Positions 33,822 through 42,945 of a DNA stretch of 64,000 nt are shown here, one piece after another. Position numbers and translations under genes: made by a program. Within the stretch, counting starts at the first letter, position 1, and every line of letters begins with the position of its first letter. Origin of the DNA: G965227875 sp965227875 (GTDB taxonomy: Bacteria > Pseudomonadota > Alphaproteobacteria > Rhizobiales > JAJFHC01); contig OZ245783.1 of the NCBI GenBank assembly GCA_965227875.1, forward strand, positions 3,162,001 to 3,226,000. The letters are read 5' to 3'. The notes beneath the pieces were generated by a model. The model had not been told where the DNA came from and did not search any database. It was given only the letters and a program-made list of their open reading frames with translations.

Positions 33822-34826
33822 CTAACGTGCCGCGAGTTCCAGAAGTTCGGCGGCCGCCCTGGTCGCCGTGATGCGGCCGCTGCCCACGGCGTCCTCGATG
33901 CCCGCGAGCCTGTCGGCGACGGTGGGGTTGCTGCAGAACGCATCGAGCAGCCCGTCCTCCAGCATGGACCACATCCAGCGGATCTGCTGTCCGCGCCGCC
34001 GGTCCTCGAATCCGCCATTCGCCGTCATGATCTCCCGGTGGCGCTCGACCTCCGCCCACATCTCGTCGAGCCCCTGGTTCTCCTTGCCGCTGATGGTGAC
34101 GACAGGGGGACGCCAGTCGGGATGGGCCGGCGTGAGGATGTTGAAGGCCGCGCGATAATCCGCGGCGGCGTGCCGGGCGCGGTGGACATTGTCGCCGTCT
34201 GACTTGTTGACGGCGATCATGTCGGCGATTTCGAGCACGCCCTTCTTGATTCCCTGCAACTCGTCGCCGGCGCCGGGCAGCATGAGCACGAGAAAGAAGT
34301 CGACCATGTCGGCCACGGTGGTTTCCGACTGTCCGATCCCCACCGTCTCCACGATGATGACGTCGAAGCCCGACGCCTCGCAGATGAGCATGGTCTCGCG
34401 CGTGCGGCGCGCCACGCCGCCGAGCGTGCCCGAGGAGGGCGACGGGCGGATGAACGCATCCGGGTCGCTCGCAAGCGTCGCCATGCGGGTCTTGTCGCCG
34501 AGGATGCTGCCGCCCGTCCGCGAACTGGTCGGGTCGACCGCCAGGACCGCCACCTTGTGGCCCCGGGACGTCAGGTTGGTGCCCAGCGTCTCGATGGTCG
34601 TGCTCTTGCCGACACCCGGCACACCGGTCACGCCGAGACGCTGCGCCCTGCCGGTTTCGGGAAGGATCTCCTGAAGCACGTCGAGCGCGAGCGTGCGGTG
34701 TTCCGGCTTGCGGCTTTCCACCAGCGTGATGGCGCGGGCCAGCATCGCCCGGTCGCCGGCCAGAATCCCGTCTACATAGTCGCGCCGGCCGGGCTGGCTG
34801 CGGCGCGGGCTGCTACTCGGCGGCAC
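33822..34826 (-). CDS. meaB: Methylmalonyl-CoA mutase-associated GTPase MeaB
   Basis: The product is 334 aa. The GTG at 34826 overlaps the end of mutB by 14 bp and gives the family length. The P-loop is GVPGVGKST, and the other G-protein motifs are VDPTSSRTGGSILGDKTRM, ETVGIGQSE and AVNKSDGDN. MeaB gates adenosylcobalamin loading and protects the mutase from inactivation. It is the third gene of the mutA-mutB-meaB operon. Confidence 0.92.
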   Translation of the reverse strand: MPPSSSPRRSQPGRRDYVDGILAGDRAMLARAITLVESRKPEHRTLALDVLQEILPETGRAQRLGVTGVPGVGKSTTIETLGTNLTSRGHKVAVLAVDPTSSRTGGSILGDKTRMATLASDPDAFIRPSPSSGTLGGVARRTRETMLICEASGFDVIIVETVGIGQSETTVADMVDFFLVLMLPGAGDELQGIKKGVLEIADMIAVNKSDGDNVHRARHAAADYRAAFNILTPAHPDWRPPVVTISGKENQGLDEMWAEVERHREIMTANGGFEDRRRGQQIRWMWSMLEDGLLDAFCSNPTVADRLAGIEDAVGSGRITATRAAAELLELAAR

Positions 34827-36981
34827 TTTGATATCCGAGCCGCTCGTTGAGCTTGTGCATGAGATCGACCGCCGCCTCGGAGATGATCGTGCCCGGCGGG
34901 AAGATGGCGCTGGCGCCGGCTTCCATGAGTTCGTCATAGTCCTGCGGCGGAACGACGCCGCCCACGACGATCATGATGTCGTCGCGACCGAGTTTGGCGA
35001 GTTCCTCGCGCAGGGCAGGCACGAGCGTCAGGTGCCCGGCGGCAAGCGAGCTTGCCCCGATGACATGGACGTCGTTCTCCACCGCCTGACGCGCAGCTTC
35101 CTCCGGCGTCTGGAACAGCGGTCCGATATCGACATCGAAGCCGAGATCGGCGAATGCCGACGCGATCACCTTCTGGCCCCGGTCGTGACCGTCCTGGCCC
35201 ATCTTCGCGACGAGGATGCGCGGGCGCCGGCCCTCGTCTTCCTCGAACTTCTCGATGAGATGACGGATGTCGTTGACGGTCTGGGACATTTCTCCCACCT
35301 CGGCTCTGTAGACCCCGGATATCGCCTTCACCTCCGCGACGTGGCGGCCGAAGGCCTCTTCCATCGCCAGGCTGATCTCGCCGACCGTCGCCTTGGCGCG
35401 GGCGGCGTCCACCGCATGGGCCAGCAGGTTTCCGCCGCCGCCCTTCGCGCATTCGGTCAGCGCGGAAAGCGCCGCCCGGGTCGTGTCCTCGTCGCGCTCC
35501 GCACGCAGGCGATCCAGCTTTTCGATCTGTGCCCGGCGCACCGCCGAATTGTCGATCTTCAGGACCTCGATATTGTCGCGTTCGCGCACCCGGTGCTTGT
35601 TGACGCCGACCACGGTCTGGCGCCCGGAGTCGATGCGCGCCTGGGTGCGGGCAGCCGCTTCCTCGATCCGCAGTTTCGGAATGCCGGCCTCGATCGCCTT
35701 GGCCATGCCGCCGAGCCCCTCGACCTCCTCGATATGGGCCCAGGCCTTGGCGGCCAGTTCGGCGGTCAGCCGCTCGACGTAATAGCTGCCGCCCCAGGGG
35801 TCGATGACGCGCGTGGTTCCGGTCTCCTGCTGCAGGAAGAGCTGCGTGTTGCGGGCGATGCGTGCGGAGAAATCCGTCGGCAGCGCGAGCGCCTCGTCGA
35901 GCGCATTGGTGTGCAGGGACTGGGTATGGCCCTGTGTCGCCGCCATCGCCTCCACGCAGGTGCGCGTCACATTGTTGAAGACGTCCTGGGCGGTCAGGCT
36001 CCAGCCCGAAGTCTGGCAATGGGTGCGCAGCGACAGCGATCGCGCGTCCTGGGGCGCGAACGACTTGATGAGCTTGGCCCAGAGCATGCGGGCGGCGCGC
36101 ATCTTGGCGACTTCCATGAAGAAGTTCATGCCGATCGCCCAGAAAAACGACAGCCGCGGCGCAAAGGCGTCTATGTCGAGCCCTGCGGCGATGCCCGCAC
36201 GCACGTAGTCGACACCGTCGGCGAGCGTATAGGCAAGCTCCAGGTCTGCCGTCGCGCCGGCTTCCTGCATGTGGTAGCCCGAAATCGAGATCGAGTTGAA
36301 CCGCGGCATGTTCTGCGAGGTGAAGGCGAAGATGTCGGAGATGATCCGCATCGAGTGTTCCGGCGGATAGATGTAGGTGTTGCGGACCATGAACTCCTTG
36401 AGGATGTCGTTCTGGATGGTCCCGGTCAGTTTTTCCGGCGGCACGCCCTGTTCCTCGGCGGCGACGATGTAGAGCGCGAGCACCGGGATCACGGCGCCGT
36501 TCATCGTCATGCTGACGCTCATCTGGTCGAGCGGGATGCCGTCGAACAGCGTGCGCATGTCGAAGATCGAGTCGATGGCCACGCCCGCCATGCCGACGTC
36601 GCCGGCGACGCGCGGGTGATCGGAATCGTAGCCGCGGTGGGTGGCCAGGTCGAAGGCGATGGAAAGGCCTTTCTGGCCCGCCGCGAGGTTGCGCCGGTAG
36701 AAGGCGTTCGACTGTTCCGCGGTCGAGAAGCCCGCATACTGGCGGACAGTCCACGGGCGGGTGACGTACATGGTCGGATAGGGTCCGCGCAGGTAGGGCG
36801 CGATGCCTGGATAGGTGTCGAGGAAATCGAGTTCCGCGCAGTCGGCCTCCGCGAAGGCCGTCTTGACCGATATGCCTTCCGGCGTCAGCCAGTCGTCGCC
36901 GCCGGTTGCCATGTCGCCCGTCGGGGCCGCGATGTCGATCTCGTTGAGATTGAGCTTTGTGAAATCGGGTATGCCGCTCAT
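34813..36981 (-). CDS. mutB: Methylmalonyl-CoA mutase large (catalytic) subunit
   Basis: The product is 722 aa. The N-terminal substrate barrel contains GPYPTMYVTRPWTVRQYAGFSTAEQSNAFYRRN, with the CoA-binding and catalytic Tyr region. The C-terminal cobalamin domain has MGQDGHDRGQKVIASAF, whose His is the lower axial ligand in base-off/His-on B12 enzymes. It interconverts (R)-methylmalonyl-CoA and succinyl-CoA in propionate and odd-chain or branched amino-acid breakdown. The start overlaps the mutA stop by 4 bp. Confidence 0.95.
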   Translation of the reverse strand: MSGIPDFTKLNLNEIDIAAPTGDMATGGDDWLTPEGISVKTAFAEADCAELDFLDTYPGIAPYLRGPYPTMYVTRPWTVRQYAGFSTAEQSNAFYRRNLAAGQKGLSIAFDLATHRGYDSDHPRVAGDVGMAGVAIDSIFDMRTLFDGIPLDQMSVSMTMNGAVIPVLALYIVAAEEQGVPPEKLTGTIQNDILKEFMVRNTYIYPPEHSMRIISDIFAFTSQNMPRFNSISISGYHMQEAGATADLELAYTLADGVDYVRAGIAAGLDIDAFAPRLSFFWAIGMNFFMEVAKMRAARMLWAKLIKSFAPQDARSLSLRTHCQTSGWSLTAQDVFNNVTRTCVEAMAATQGHTQSLHTNALDEALALPTDFSARIARNTQLFLQQETGTTRVIDPWGGSYYVERLTAELAAKAWAHIEEVEGLGGMAKAIEAGIPKLRIEEAAARTQARIDSGRQTVVGVNKHRVRERDNIEVLKIDNSAVRRAQIEKLDRLRAERDEDTTRAALSALTECAKGGGGNLLAHAVDAARAKATVGEISLAMEEAFGRHVAEVKAISGVYRAEVGEMSQTVNDIRHLIEKFEEDEGRRPRILVAKMGQDGHDRGQKVIASAFADLGFDVDIGPLFQTPEEAARQAVENDVHVIGASSLAAGHLTLVPALREELAKLGRDDIMIVVGGVVPPQDYDELMEAGASAIFPPGTIISEAAVDLMHKLNERLGYQSAAE

Positions 36982-39005
36982 TGCTCGCGTACTCCAAGAA
37001 AGTCCTGTGCACCGGCCAGGAACTCCACCGCGTTGCAGCCGGCGAACACGTATCCGCTTATCCCGGCGGCCTCGTCGGCCGCCTCCCGGTCACCGGGCCG
37101 GCCGGCAAGATAGATCTTTTTCGCGCCCGCGCCGGCAAGCGCCTCGGCGGCGGCGGAGGCGCGCGTTTCGTAAACGCCGTCGCTGGAGCATATCACGGCG
37201 AGGTCCGCACCGCTGTCTTCGAAGGCCGCGGCAAGGGAAGTCTCGTCGGCGAAACCGTTGTTCGTCACGGCTTCTATGCCGCCTGCCTCGAAGAGGTTGC
37301 GGGCGAAGGTCGCGCGCGCCGTGAACTCGGCGGGCCGTCCCAGATTGGCGAGAAACACGCGCGGGCGGTGTCCATTGCGTGCGAGAAAGGCGTCGCTCGA
37401 GGCGCGCAGGTCTTCGAAGTCCTGCGCGAGACGGATGGTCGGCAACCGGTCGGCGTGAACGGAGTCGCCCGAAAGCGCCGCGCCGATCTGGCTCAGGCCC
37501 GCACCCGAGCGCAGGGCGTCGAAGACATGATCGGTCAGTTCTCCGGCGCCCGGCGCTGGAACATCGCCCGCCGCCGTACCCGTCTGTCCGCGCGCGGTCA
37601 TGCGCGCGGCGGCCTCCGAGCGGGCCGCTGTCCAGTCCACGTCCGCCACATCTGCGGGCGCTTCGTGCAGGTTCGGGAACTCGCTGGCCCCGGTCAGCGC
37701 TTCGCGCCTGTGCGCGATGTTGGACTGCCGCGCGACGCTGGTCTCGGAGATGACCGACTGAACGTGACCGGACACCAGCGCCGGCGCGATCCCGCCCTGG
37801 CCTTCGATGTCCTGGAGAACGTCCCAGGCCCTGGCCTCGAGCGCGCCGGTGAGTTCCTCGAGATACCAGGAACCGCCGGCCGGGTCGGCGACCCGGGCGA
37901 GCGAGGATTCCTCCTGGAGGATGATCTGCGTATTGCGCGCGATGCGCCGCGCGAACCCGTCGGCCGGCCCGGTGGCCGCGCTGTAGGGCAGGACGGTCAC
38001 GGCCTGCGCACCGGCGATGCCGGCGGCGAAACTGGCGACCGTGGTGCGCAGCATGTTCACCCACGGGTCGACGCGTGTCATCATCCGGGAAGCCGTTTCC
38101 ACCCTGAGATCCATCGCCGCGGCGTCGATGCCGCAGGCGGCCGTCACCTTGGCCCACAGGCGGCGTGCTGCGCGGATCTTCGCGATGGTGAGGAAGAAGT
38201 CTGCGTCGGCGGTCATCAGGAATCCGATCTGGCCGGCCGCCGCGTCGAGTGCGATGCCGGCCGCTTCCAGGCCGCGGAGATAGGCGAGTCCCGTCGCCAG
38301 GGCCGCGCCGACTTCCTGCGCTTCGCTCGCCCCTGCGGCATGGTACATGCGCGTGTCGGCGACAAGGGTCCGCAGACCCGGTGCGACGGTGATCGTCCTG
38401 TGCGCCAGGTCCGCAGCCTGGGCAAGGGCCGTATCGAACGGCTGGTCGAGGCTGCCGGTGGCGGCGAGTTCGCCTGCCGGGTCGACCCCGAGGTGGCCGC
38501 CGGTGATCGTCTTTCCCTGTCCGGTGTCCGCAACATGGCAGAGCAGGGCGGAGGCGGCTGCGATCCGGTTCTCCCGGGTTTCGAGGTAGACGGGCGCCGC
38601 GTCGGTCCGGATGCCGTCCAGCAGGGCCGCGACGTCGTCCAGGTCGACGACGAATGTCCCGTTCGTGTCCGTGCCTGCGAGCCTGATCGCCAGAGCGCTA
38701 GCGCCCGCTTCCAGTTCGGCGAGGATCGACGCGTTGCAGTCCGCAGGGTTCGGAAGGTCGTGCGCCTGGCAGATCAGCCAACCGCCGGCGGCCGTTCCGC
38801 CGCGCGTGAACGGGGCCTGTCCCGGCACTTCGCGGGACGTGGTCGCATCGGCCCGCGTGTAGAGAGGTTCGATCGCGATCCCGTCATGTGTGCGCGAGAC
38901 GAGCGTCTTCGAGTAGTCCGCGCCCTTGAGTGTCTTTTCGACGAGCGCCAGCCAGGCATCCCTGGTTGGGGTCGGGAATTCCGCCCCGAGCGACAAATCA
39001 TCCAT
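36978..39005 (-). CDS. mutA: Methylmalonyl-CoA mutase small subunit
   Basis: The product is 675 aa. It repeats the barrel plus cobalamin-domain plan of the large subunit in degenerate form: PWVNMLRTTVASFAAGIAGAQAVTVLPY and RNTQIILQEESSLARVADPAGGSWYLEELT are clear. The cobalamin His motif DxHxxG is missing (FLANLGRPAEFTARATF instead), so it is the non-catalytic partner of the heterodimer. It leads the mutAB-meaB operon, with a small inverted repeat about 60 bp upstream. Confidence 0.93.
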   Translation of the reverse strand: MDDLSLGAEFPTPTRDAWLALVEKTLKGADYSKTLVSRTHDGIAIEPLYTRADATTSREVPGQAPFTRGGTAAGGWLICQAHDLPNPADCNASILAELEAGASALAIRLAGTDTNGTFVVDLDDVAALLDGIRTDAAPVYLETRENRIAAASALLCHVADTGQGKTITGGHLGVDPAGELAATGSLDQPFDTALAQAADLAHRTITVAPGLRTLVADTRMYHAAGASEAQEVGAALATGLAYLRGLEAAGIALDAAAGQIGFLMTADADFFLTIAKIRAARRLWAKVTAACGIDAAAMDLRVETASRMMTRVDPWVNMLRTTVASFAAGIAGAQAVTVLPYSAATGPADGFARRIARNTQIILQEESSLARVADPAGGSWYLEELTGALEARAWDVLQDIEGQGGIAPALVSGHVQSVISETSVARQSNIAHRREALTGASEFPNLHEAPADVADVDWTAARSEAAARMTARGQTGTAAGDVPAPGAGELTDHVFDALRSGAGLSQIGAALSGDSVHADRLPTIRLAQDFEDLRASSDAFLARNGHRPRVFLANLGRPAEFTARATFARNLFEAGGIEAVTNNGFADETSLAAAFEDSGADLAVICSSDGVYETRASAAAEALAGAGAKKIYLAGRPGDREAADEAAGISGYVFAGCNAVEFLAGAQDFLGVREQ

Positions 39006-39065
39006 GGGTGCCTCACTCGATATGTACGGTCATTTCAAGGGATGAGGCGACTATACCGCATTGTA

Positions 39066-39076
39066 TTGCAGCGCAA
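39066..39076. promoter_or_regulatory. Small inverted repeat upstream of mutA
   Basis: TTGCAGCGCAA pairs TTGC with GCAA across three bases, 61 bp before the mutA start. It resembles the TTGCAA-rich sites bound by PccR/RamB-type regulators of propionyl-CoA genes in alphaproteobacteria. The assignment is tentative. Confidence 0.3.
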
Positions 39077-39137
39077 AACCGGATTGCCTTTCGCCATTGG
39101 TCGAACCTGTCGATGGTAACGGCGGCATGACAAACAG

Positions 39138-39169
39138 AAAAAGCGCGGCCGGGGAGGCCGCGCTTTTTT
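39138..39169. terminator. Bidirectional intrinsic terminator
   Basis: GCGCGGCC and GGCCGCGC form an 8-bp GC stem around GGGGA. It is flanked by A5 on the left and T6 on the right, so it terminates in either direction. It lies between the divergent mutA leader and the 3' end of the DUF4332 gene, for which the minus-strand reading is relevant. Confidence 0.85.
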
Positions 39170-39205
39170 GAACTCGTTTCCTGTCCGGCGGAACTGGCCG
39201 TCGGA

Positions 39206-39613
39206 TCAGTACTTCATCATCGGCTTGAGTTCCTTGGCATGGGCCACCCACTTGGTGACCGACTTCACGCCGGGAACGAGGCGAACGAGTTTCTTCTTCT
39301 CGTTCACTTCCGCCATCTTCTCGGCAAGGTTTTCCGGCTTGCGGTTCCGCAATTCCTTGACGGTATCGACACCGGCCGCTTCCAGCAGCTCGGAATACTC
39401 TTCGCCTACGCCACGCACACGCATCAGGTCGGCCATGTTGGCCCACTTGAGAATCCGCTTCTCGTCGATCTTTGTCTCTTCGGCGAGCTTCTGACGACCC
39501 TTGGGCGTCTTGGCCTTGTCAAGAAGCTGGTCGGTCGTGCTGACGCCGTTGTCCTTGAGCTTCTTGGTGAAGGTCTTGCCGATGCCTTCGATGTCGATGA
39601 TTGGATATCCCAT
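39206..39613 (-). CDS. DUF4332-family helix-hairpin-helix protein
   Basis: The product is 135 aa, entirely helical and very Lys-rich. Paired helix-hairpin-helix-like units are visible: IIDIEGIGKTFTKKLKDNGV, then MADLMRVRGVGEEYSELLEAAGVDTVKELRNR. This is the DUF4332 pattern, probably binding nucleic acid. A strong intrinsic terminator follows. Function is unknown. Confidence 0.8.
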   Translation of the reverse strand: MGYPIIDIEGIGKTFTKKLKDNGVSTTDQLLDKAKTPKGRQKLAEETKIDEKRILKWANMADLMRVRGVGEEYSELLEAAGVDTVKELRNRKPENLAEKMAEVNEKKKLVRLVPGVKSVTKWVAHAKELKPMMKY

Positions 39614-39681
39614 AATTCCTCCGCTCCCCTGGGGGTCTATTGGCGCGAAATGTTTCCGCGATTCGGGTCCGCACTGTCAAC

Positions 39682-40050
39682 TTATACAAATTTTGCAAGA
39701 CCGGGAATTGAATTGGCCACATCTTTCACAAGCTCCGGCCCGGCGATTTCTTCCGCGTAGGCGAGAAGTTCTTTCCCCGCACTCTTCATTTGTTCGGGAG
39801 ACATGCCGGCCTTGTTCAGCTTGCCGAACGCGGCCATGGCGGGCCCGCCGAGAGCGCCGAAAAAGCCGCCGCTGTCGGCCGCGCCCTCCTGTGCCAGCGC
39901 CGCGGCGCCGGGCACCTTGTCGAAGAGTTCGGCGACCTTCCGGCTGTCGCCTTCCTTCGAGATCAGGTCGAAGACGACCGCGACGGCCTTGTGGGCGGTC
40001 GCTTCGTCGATACCGGCCGCAGCGGCGACCCGGCCTATCAGTTCATCCAT
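39682..40050 (-). CDS. DUF2267-like small helical protein
   Basis: The product is 122 aa. The N-terminus MDELIGRVAAAAGIDEATAHKAVAVVFDLISKEG is a DUF2267-type helical module. A Gly/Ala-rich linker (GGFFGALGGPAMAAFGKL) follows, and the C-terminus ends in NSIPGLAKFV, as in alphaproteobacterial members I recall. No signal peptide. Function is unknown. It lies 68 bp upstream of the DUF4332 gene on the same strand. Confidence 0.68.
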   Translation of the reverse strand: MDELIGRVAAAAGIDEATAHKAVAVVFDLISKEGDSRKVAELFDKVPGAAALAQEGAADSGGFFGALGGPAMAAFGKLNKAGMSPEQMKSAGKELLAYAEEIAGPELVKDVANSIPGLAKFV

Positions 40051-40153
40051 GCGGTGTTCCTCGTGCGGGGGGATTCATCAAACGGTTCAATATGACCGAA
40101 ACATGGTTTAGATAAAGGCTATCGGCCCGGAGTCAAAGGCCGCGGGGACATTC

Positions 40154-41671
40154 ATGGTGAGGGCGGCGATGGAACAGGACGACACCATTTTTCTGGGCAA
40201 GAGCGTCAAGCCCGAGACCCTCAACCTCAAGCTGGCCAACCGTCACGGCCTGATCACGGGCGCGACCGGAACCGGCAAGACCGTCACCCTGCAGATCCTC
40301 GCGGAAGGATTCTCCAAGGCCGGGGTTCCCGTCTTCGCCGCCGACGTGAAGGGAGACCTGTCCGGGATCGCCGCCGCCGGCGTCATGAAGCCGTTCCTGG
40401 CCGAGCGCGCAAAGCAGATCGACTTCGACGACTACGGCTTCGAAGCCTTCCCGGTCATCTTCTGGGATCTCTTCGGCAAGCAGGGACACCCGATCCGCAC
40501 CACGATCTCGGAGATGGGGCCGCTGCTGCTCGCCCGCCTCATGGGCCTCAACGACACCCAGGAGGGCGTGCTCAACATCGCGTTCCGTGTCGCCGACGAA
40601 CAGGGGCTGGCCGTTCTCGACCTCAAGGACCTGCGTTCGCTGCTCGTCCATGTCGCCGACATGGCCAAGGAACTGACGGCGGAGTACGGCAATGTGTCCA
40701 AGCAGTCCGTGGGTGCGATTCAGCGCCGTCTGCTGACCCTCGAAGAGCAGGGTGCTGAAGCCTTTTTCGGCGAGCCCGCCCTGGACATCCGCGACCTGAT
40801 GCGGACGACCCGCGACGGCCAGGGGTTCATCAACATCCTCGCTGCCGACCAGCTGATGATGTCGCCCAAGCTCTACGCGACCTTCCTTCTCTGGCTTCTC
40901 TCCGAACTCTTCGAGGAACTGCCGGAAGTCGGCGACCCGGACCGGCCGAAACTCGTCTTCTTTTTCGACGAGGCGCATCTCCTGTTCGACGAAGCGCCCA
41001 AGGCACTTCTGGAGAAGGTGGAGCAGGTGGTTCGCCTGATCCGGTCCAAGGGGGTGGGCGTCTATTTCGTCACCCAGAACCCGCTCGACGTGCCCGACAG
41101 CGTGCTGGGCCAGCTCGGCAACCGGGTGCAGCATGCGCTGCGCGCCTACACGCCGCGCGACCAGAAGGCGGTCAAGGCGGCCGCCGACACCTTCCGCCCG
41201 AACGAGGCCTTCGATGCCTATCGTGCCATTACCGAGCTCGGCGTCGGCGAGGCGCTGGTGTCTACGCTCGAGAAAAAGGGGCGGCCGTCCATCGTGCAGC
41301 GCACGCTGATCCGTCCGCCGTCCTCGCGGCTGGGGCCGCTGAAGAAGACCGAACGCAGTTCGGTGATCGACGAAAGCCCGGTGCTCGGCCTCTACGACGA
41401 AACCAGCGACCGCGAGTCGGCCTACGAGATCCTGAACGAACGCGCGGCCGAAAAGGCGAAGGCCGAGGAACGCCAGCGGCAGCTCGAGGCCGAGGAAAAG
41501 GAGGCGCGGCGCAAACGCGAGACCGTACCCAAAACGACGACCCGCCGCCGCTCGTCGCGGCGCCAGTCGACGGTCGAGGCCTTCGCCAAGTCCGTCGCCC
41601 GCAGCGTCGGCACCCAGATCGGCCGCGCCCTCATGCGCGGCATCCTCGGCACCATCAAGAAGGGCTTCTGA
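40154..41671 (+). CDS. HerA-like ATPase (DUF853 family)
   Basis: The product is 505 aa; a second ATG at 40169 also has a good ribosome site. Walker A GATGTGKT lies near residue 36, followed by VFAADVKGDLSGIA, Walker B LVFFFDEAHLLFDEAP and the sensor region VYFVTQNPLDVPDSVLGQLGNRVQHALRAYTP. This is the FtsK/HerA superfamily ring-ATPase plan of DUF853. The C-terminal 80 residues are a charged coiled coil and basic tail (AEERQRQLEAEEKEARRKR). The role is unknown; DNA translocation is implied by the fold. No NurA-type nuclease is adjacent. Confidence 0.87.
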   Translation: MVRAAMEQDDTIFLGKSVKPETLNLKLANRHGLITGATGTGKTVTLQILAEGFSKAGVPVFAADVKGDLSGIAAAGVMKPFLAERAKQIDFDDYGFEAFPVIFWDLFGKQGHPIRTTISEMGPLLLARLMGLNDTQEGVLNIAFRVADEQGLAVLDLKDLRSLLVHVADMAKELTAEYGNVSKQSVGAIQRRLLTLEEQGAEAFFGEPALDIRDLMRTTRDGQGFINILAADQLMMSPKLYATFLLWLLSELFEELPEVGDPDRPKLVFFFDEAHLLFDEAPKALLEKVEQVVRLIRSKGVGVYFVTQNPLDVPDSVLGQLGNRVQHALRAYTPRDQKAVKAAADTFRPNEAFDAYRAITELGVGEALVSTLEKKGRPSIVQRTLIRPPSSRLGPLKKTERSSVIDESPVLGLYDETSDRESAYEILNERAAEKAKAEERQRQLEAEEKEARRKRETVPKTTTRRRSSRRQSTVEAFAKSVARSVGTQIGRALMRGILGTIKKGF

Positions 41672-41683
41672 GAGCCGGCGCCC

Positions 41684-42770
41684 GCCGTTTGCTGACAGCA
41701 CGCCGCCCAACCACCCTCTCCCCCCGTCTCGCGCGGGCTTGACCCGCGCATCCAGCAGCGGGCGGGGCTTTTGCGTGAGGCTGGATTGCCGGGTCAAGCC
41801 CGGCAAAGACGGAGGTGTGTGTGGTTCATGAGACGAGGGCGGGGCGATGCCAACAGCAGCCTGAGGTGGAGGAAAAGGAGGCGCGGTGTAAACCCGCGCC
41901 GTGCCCGCGACGCAACCCGCCGCCGGCCGTTTGCCGAGAGCACGCCACCCAGCCACCCTCTCCCCCCGTCGTGCGCGGGCTTGACCCGCGCATCCAGCGG
42001 CGGGCGGGGCTTTTGCGTGAGGCTGGATTGCCGGGTCAAGCCCGGCAAATACGGAGGTGTGTGTGGGTCATGAGACGAAGGCGGGGGGACGCCAGGCAAC
42101 GGTCGAGGTCAAGGAATTGGATGCGCGGTGTAAACCCGCGCCGTGCCCGCGACGCAACCCGCCGCCGGCCGTTTGCTGAGAACACACCGTCGGGCCGTCC
42201 TCTCCCCTCGTCGTGCGCGGGCTTGACCCGCGTATCCAGCGGCGGGCGGTGGACTTCGCGTTTGGCTGGATTGCCGGGTCAAGCCCGGCAAGGACGGAGG
42301 TGTGTGTGGTTCATGAGACGAGGGCGGGGGGCGCCAGGCAACGGTCGAGGTCAAGGAGTAGGAGGCGCGGTGTAGACTCGCGCCGTGCCCGCGACGCAAC
42401 CCGCCGCAGGCCCATTGCTGAGTATGTACAATCCAGACATATCTCCCCCCGTCGTGCGCGGGCTTGACCCGCGTATCGAGCGGCGGGCGGGGCTTTCGCG
42501 TTTGGCTGGATTGCCGGGTCAAGCCCGGCAAAGACGGAGGTGTGTGTGGTTCATGAGACGAGGGCGGGGGGACGCCAGGCAATGGTCGAGGTCAAGGAGT
42601 AGGAGGCGCGGTGTAAACCAGCGCCGTGCCCGCGATGCAATCTGCCGGCGGCCCATTGCTGAGTATGTACAATCCAGACATATCTCCCCCCGTCGTGCGC
42701 GGGCTTGACCCGCGTATCCAGCGGCGGGCGAGGGCCTTCGCGTGTGGCTGGGTTGCCGGGTCACGACGGG
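41684..42770. repeat. Tandem array: 241-242-bp unit, four full copies plus a partial fifth
   Basis: The marker GCGCGGGCTTGACCCGCG-type hairpin recurs at 41731, 41973, 42215, 42456 and 42697, spacings of 242, 242, 241 and 241 bp. Each unit holds that hairpin and, about 60 bp later, the opposing GCCGGGTCAAGCCCGGC, so each forms a large imperfect inverted repeat of a type common between alphaproteobacterial genes. The last two units share a diverged AGTATGTACAATCCAGACAT segment, showing stepwise duplication. The period is not a multiple of three, so the array is non-coding. It starts right after the HerA-like gene. Confidence 0.9.
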
Positions 42771-42892
42771 TATGCATGCGGAGTGTGTCGGTCGCCCGGA
42801 AGAGGCACGCATCATCCCTTTGACCATTCACCTCGCCGCGCAACAGATCTCGCCGGGCGCTTCTCGGATTTCGGGCCGACGCATCCGGACAA

Positions 42893-42920
42893 GAAAAGAC
42901 CCGGCGCTAGGGCCGGGTCC
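42893..42920 (-). terminator. Intrinsic terminator of the superoxide dismutase gene
   Basis: Read on the minus strand, GACCCGGC pairs with GCCGGGTC around a 6-nt loop and is followed by TTTTCTT. It lies 26 bp after the stop of the dismutase gene. Confidence 0.85.
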
Positions 42921-42945
42921 TTGTCATTGTCGGTGCGTCGCGGGA

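Noticed and set aside
40133..41956. 607-aa minus-strand open frame
   Set aside because: It is antisense to the HerA-like ATPase, whose Walker motifs are unambiguous, and extends into the tandem repeats.
41815..42375. Coding frames through the tandem array
   Set aside because: They arise from the repeats, shift frame from unit to unit because the period is not a multiple of three, and lack ribosome sites.
41684..42770. CRISPR array
   Set aside because: The repeat period is 241-242 bp and whole units are copied, with no short repeats separated by unique spacers and no cas genes.
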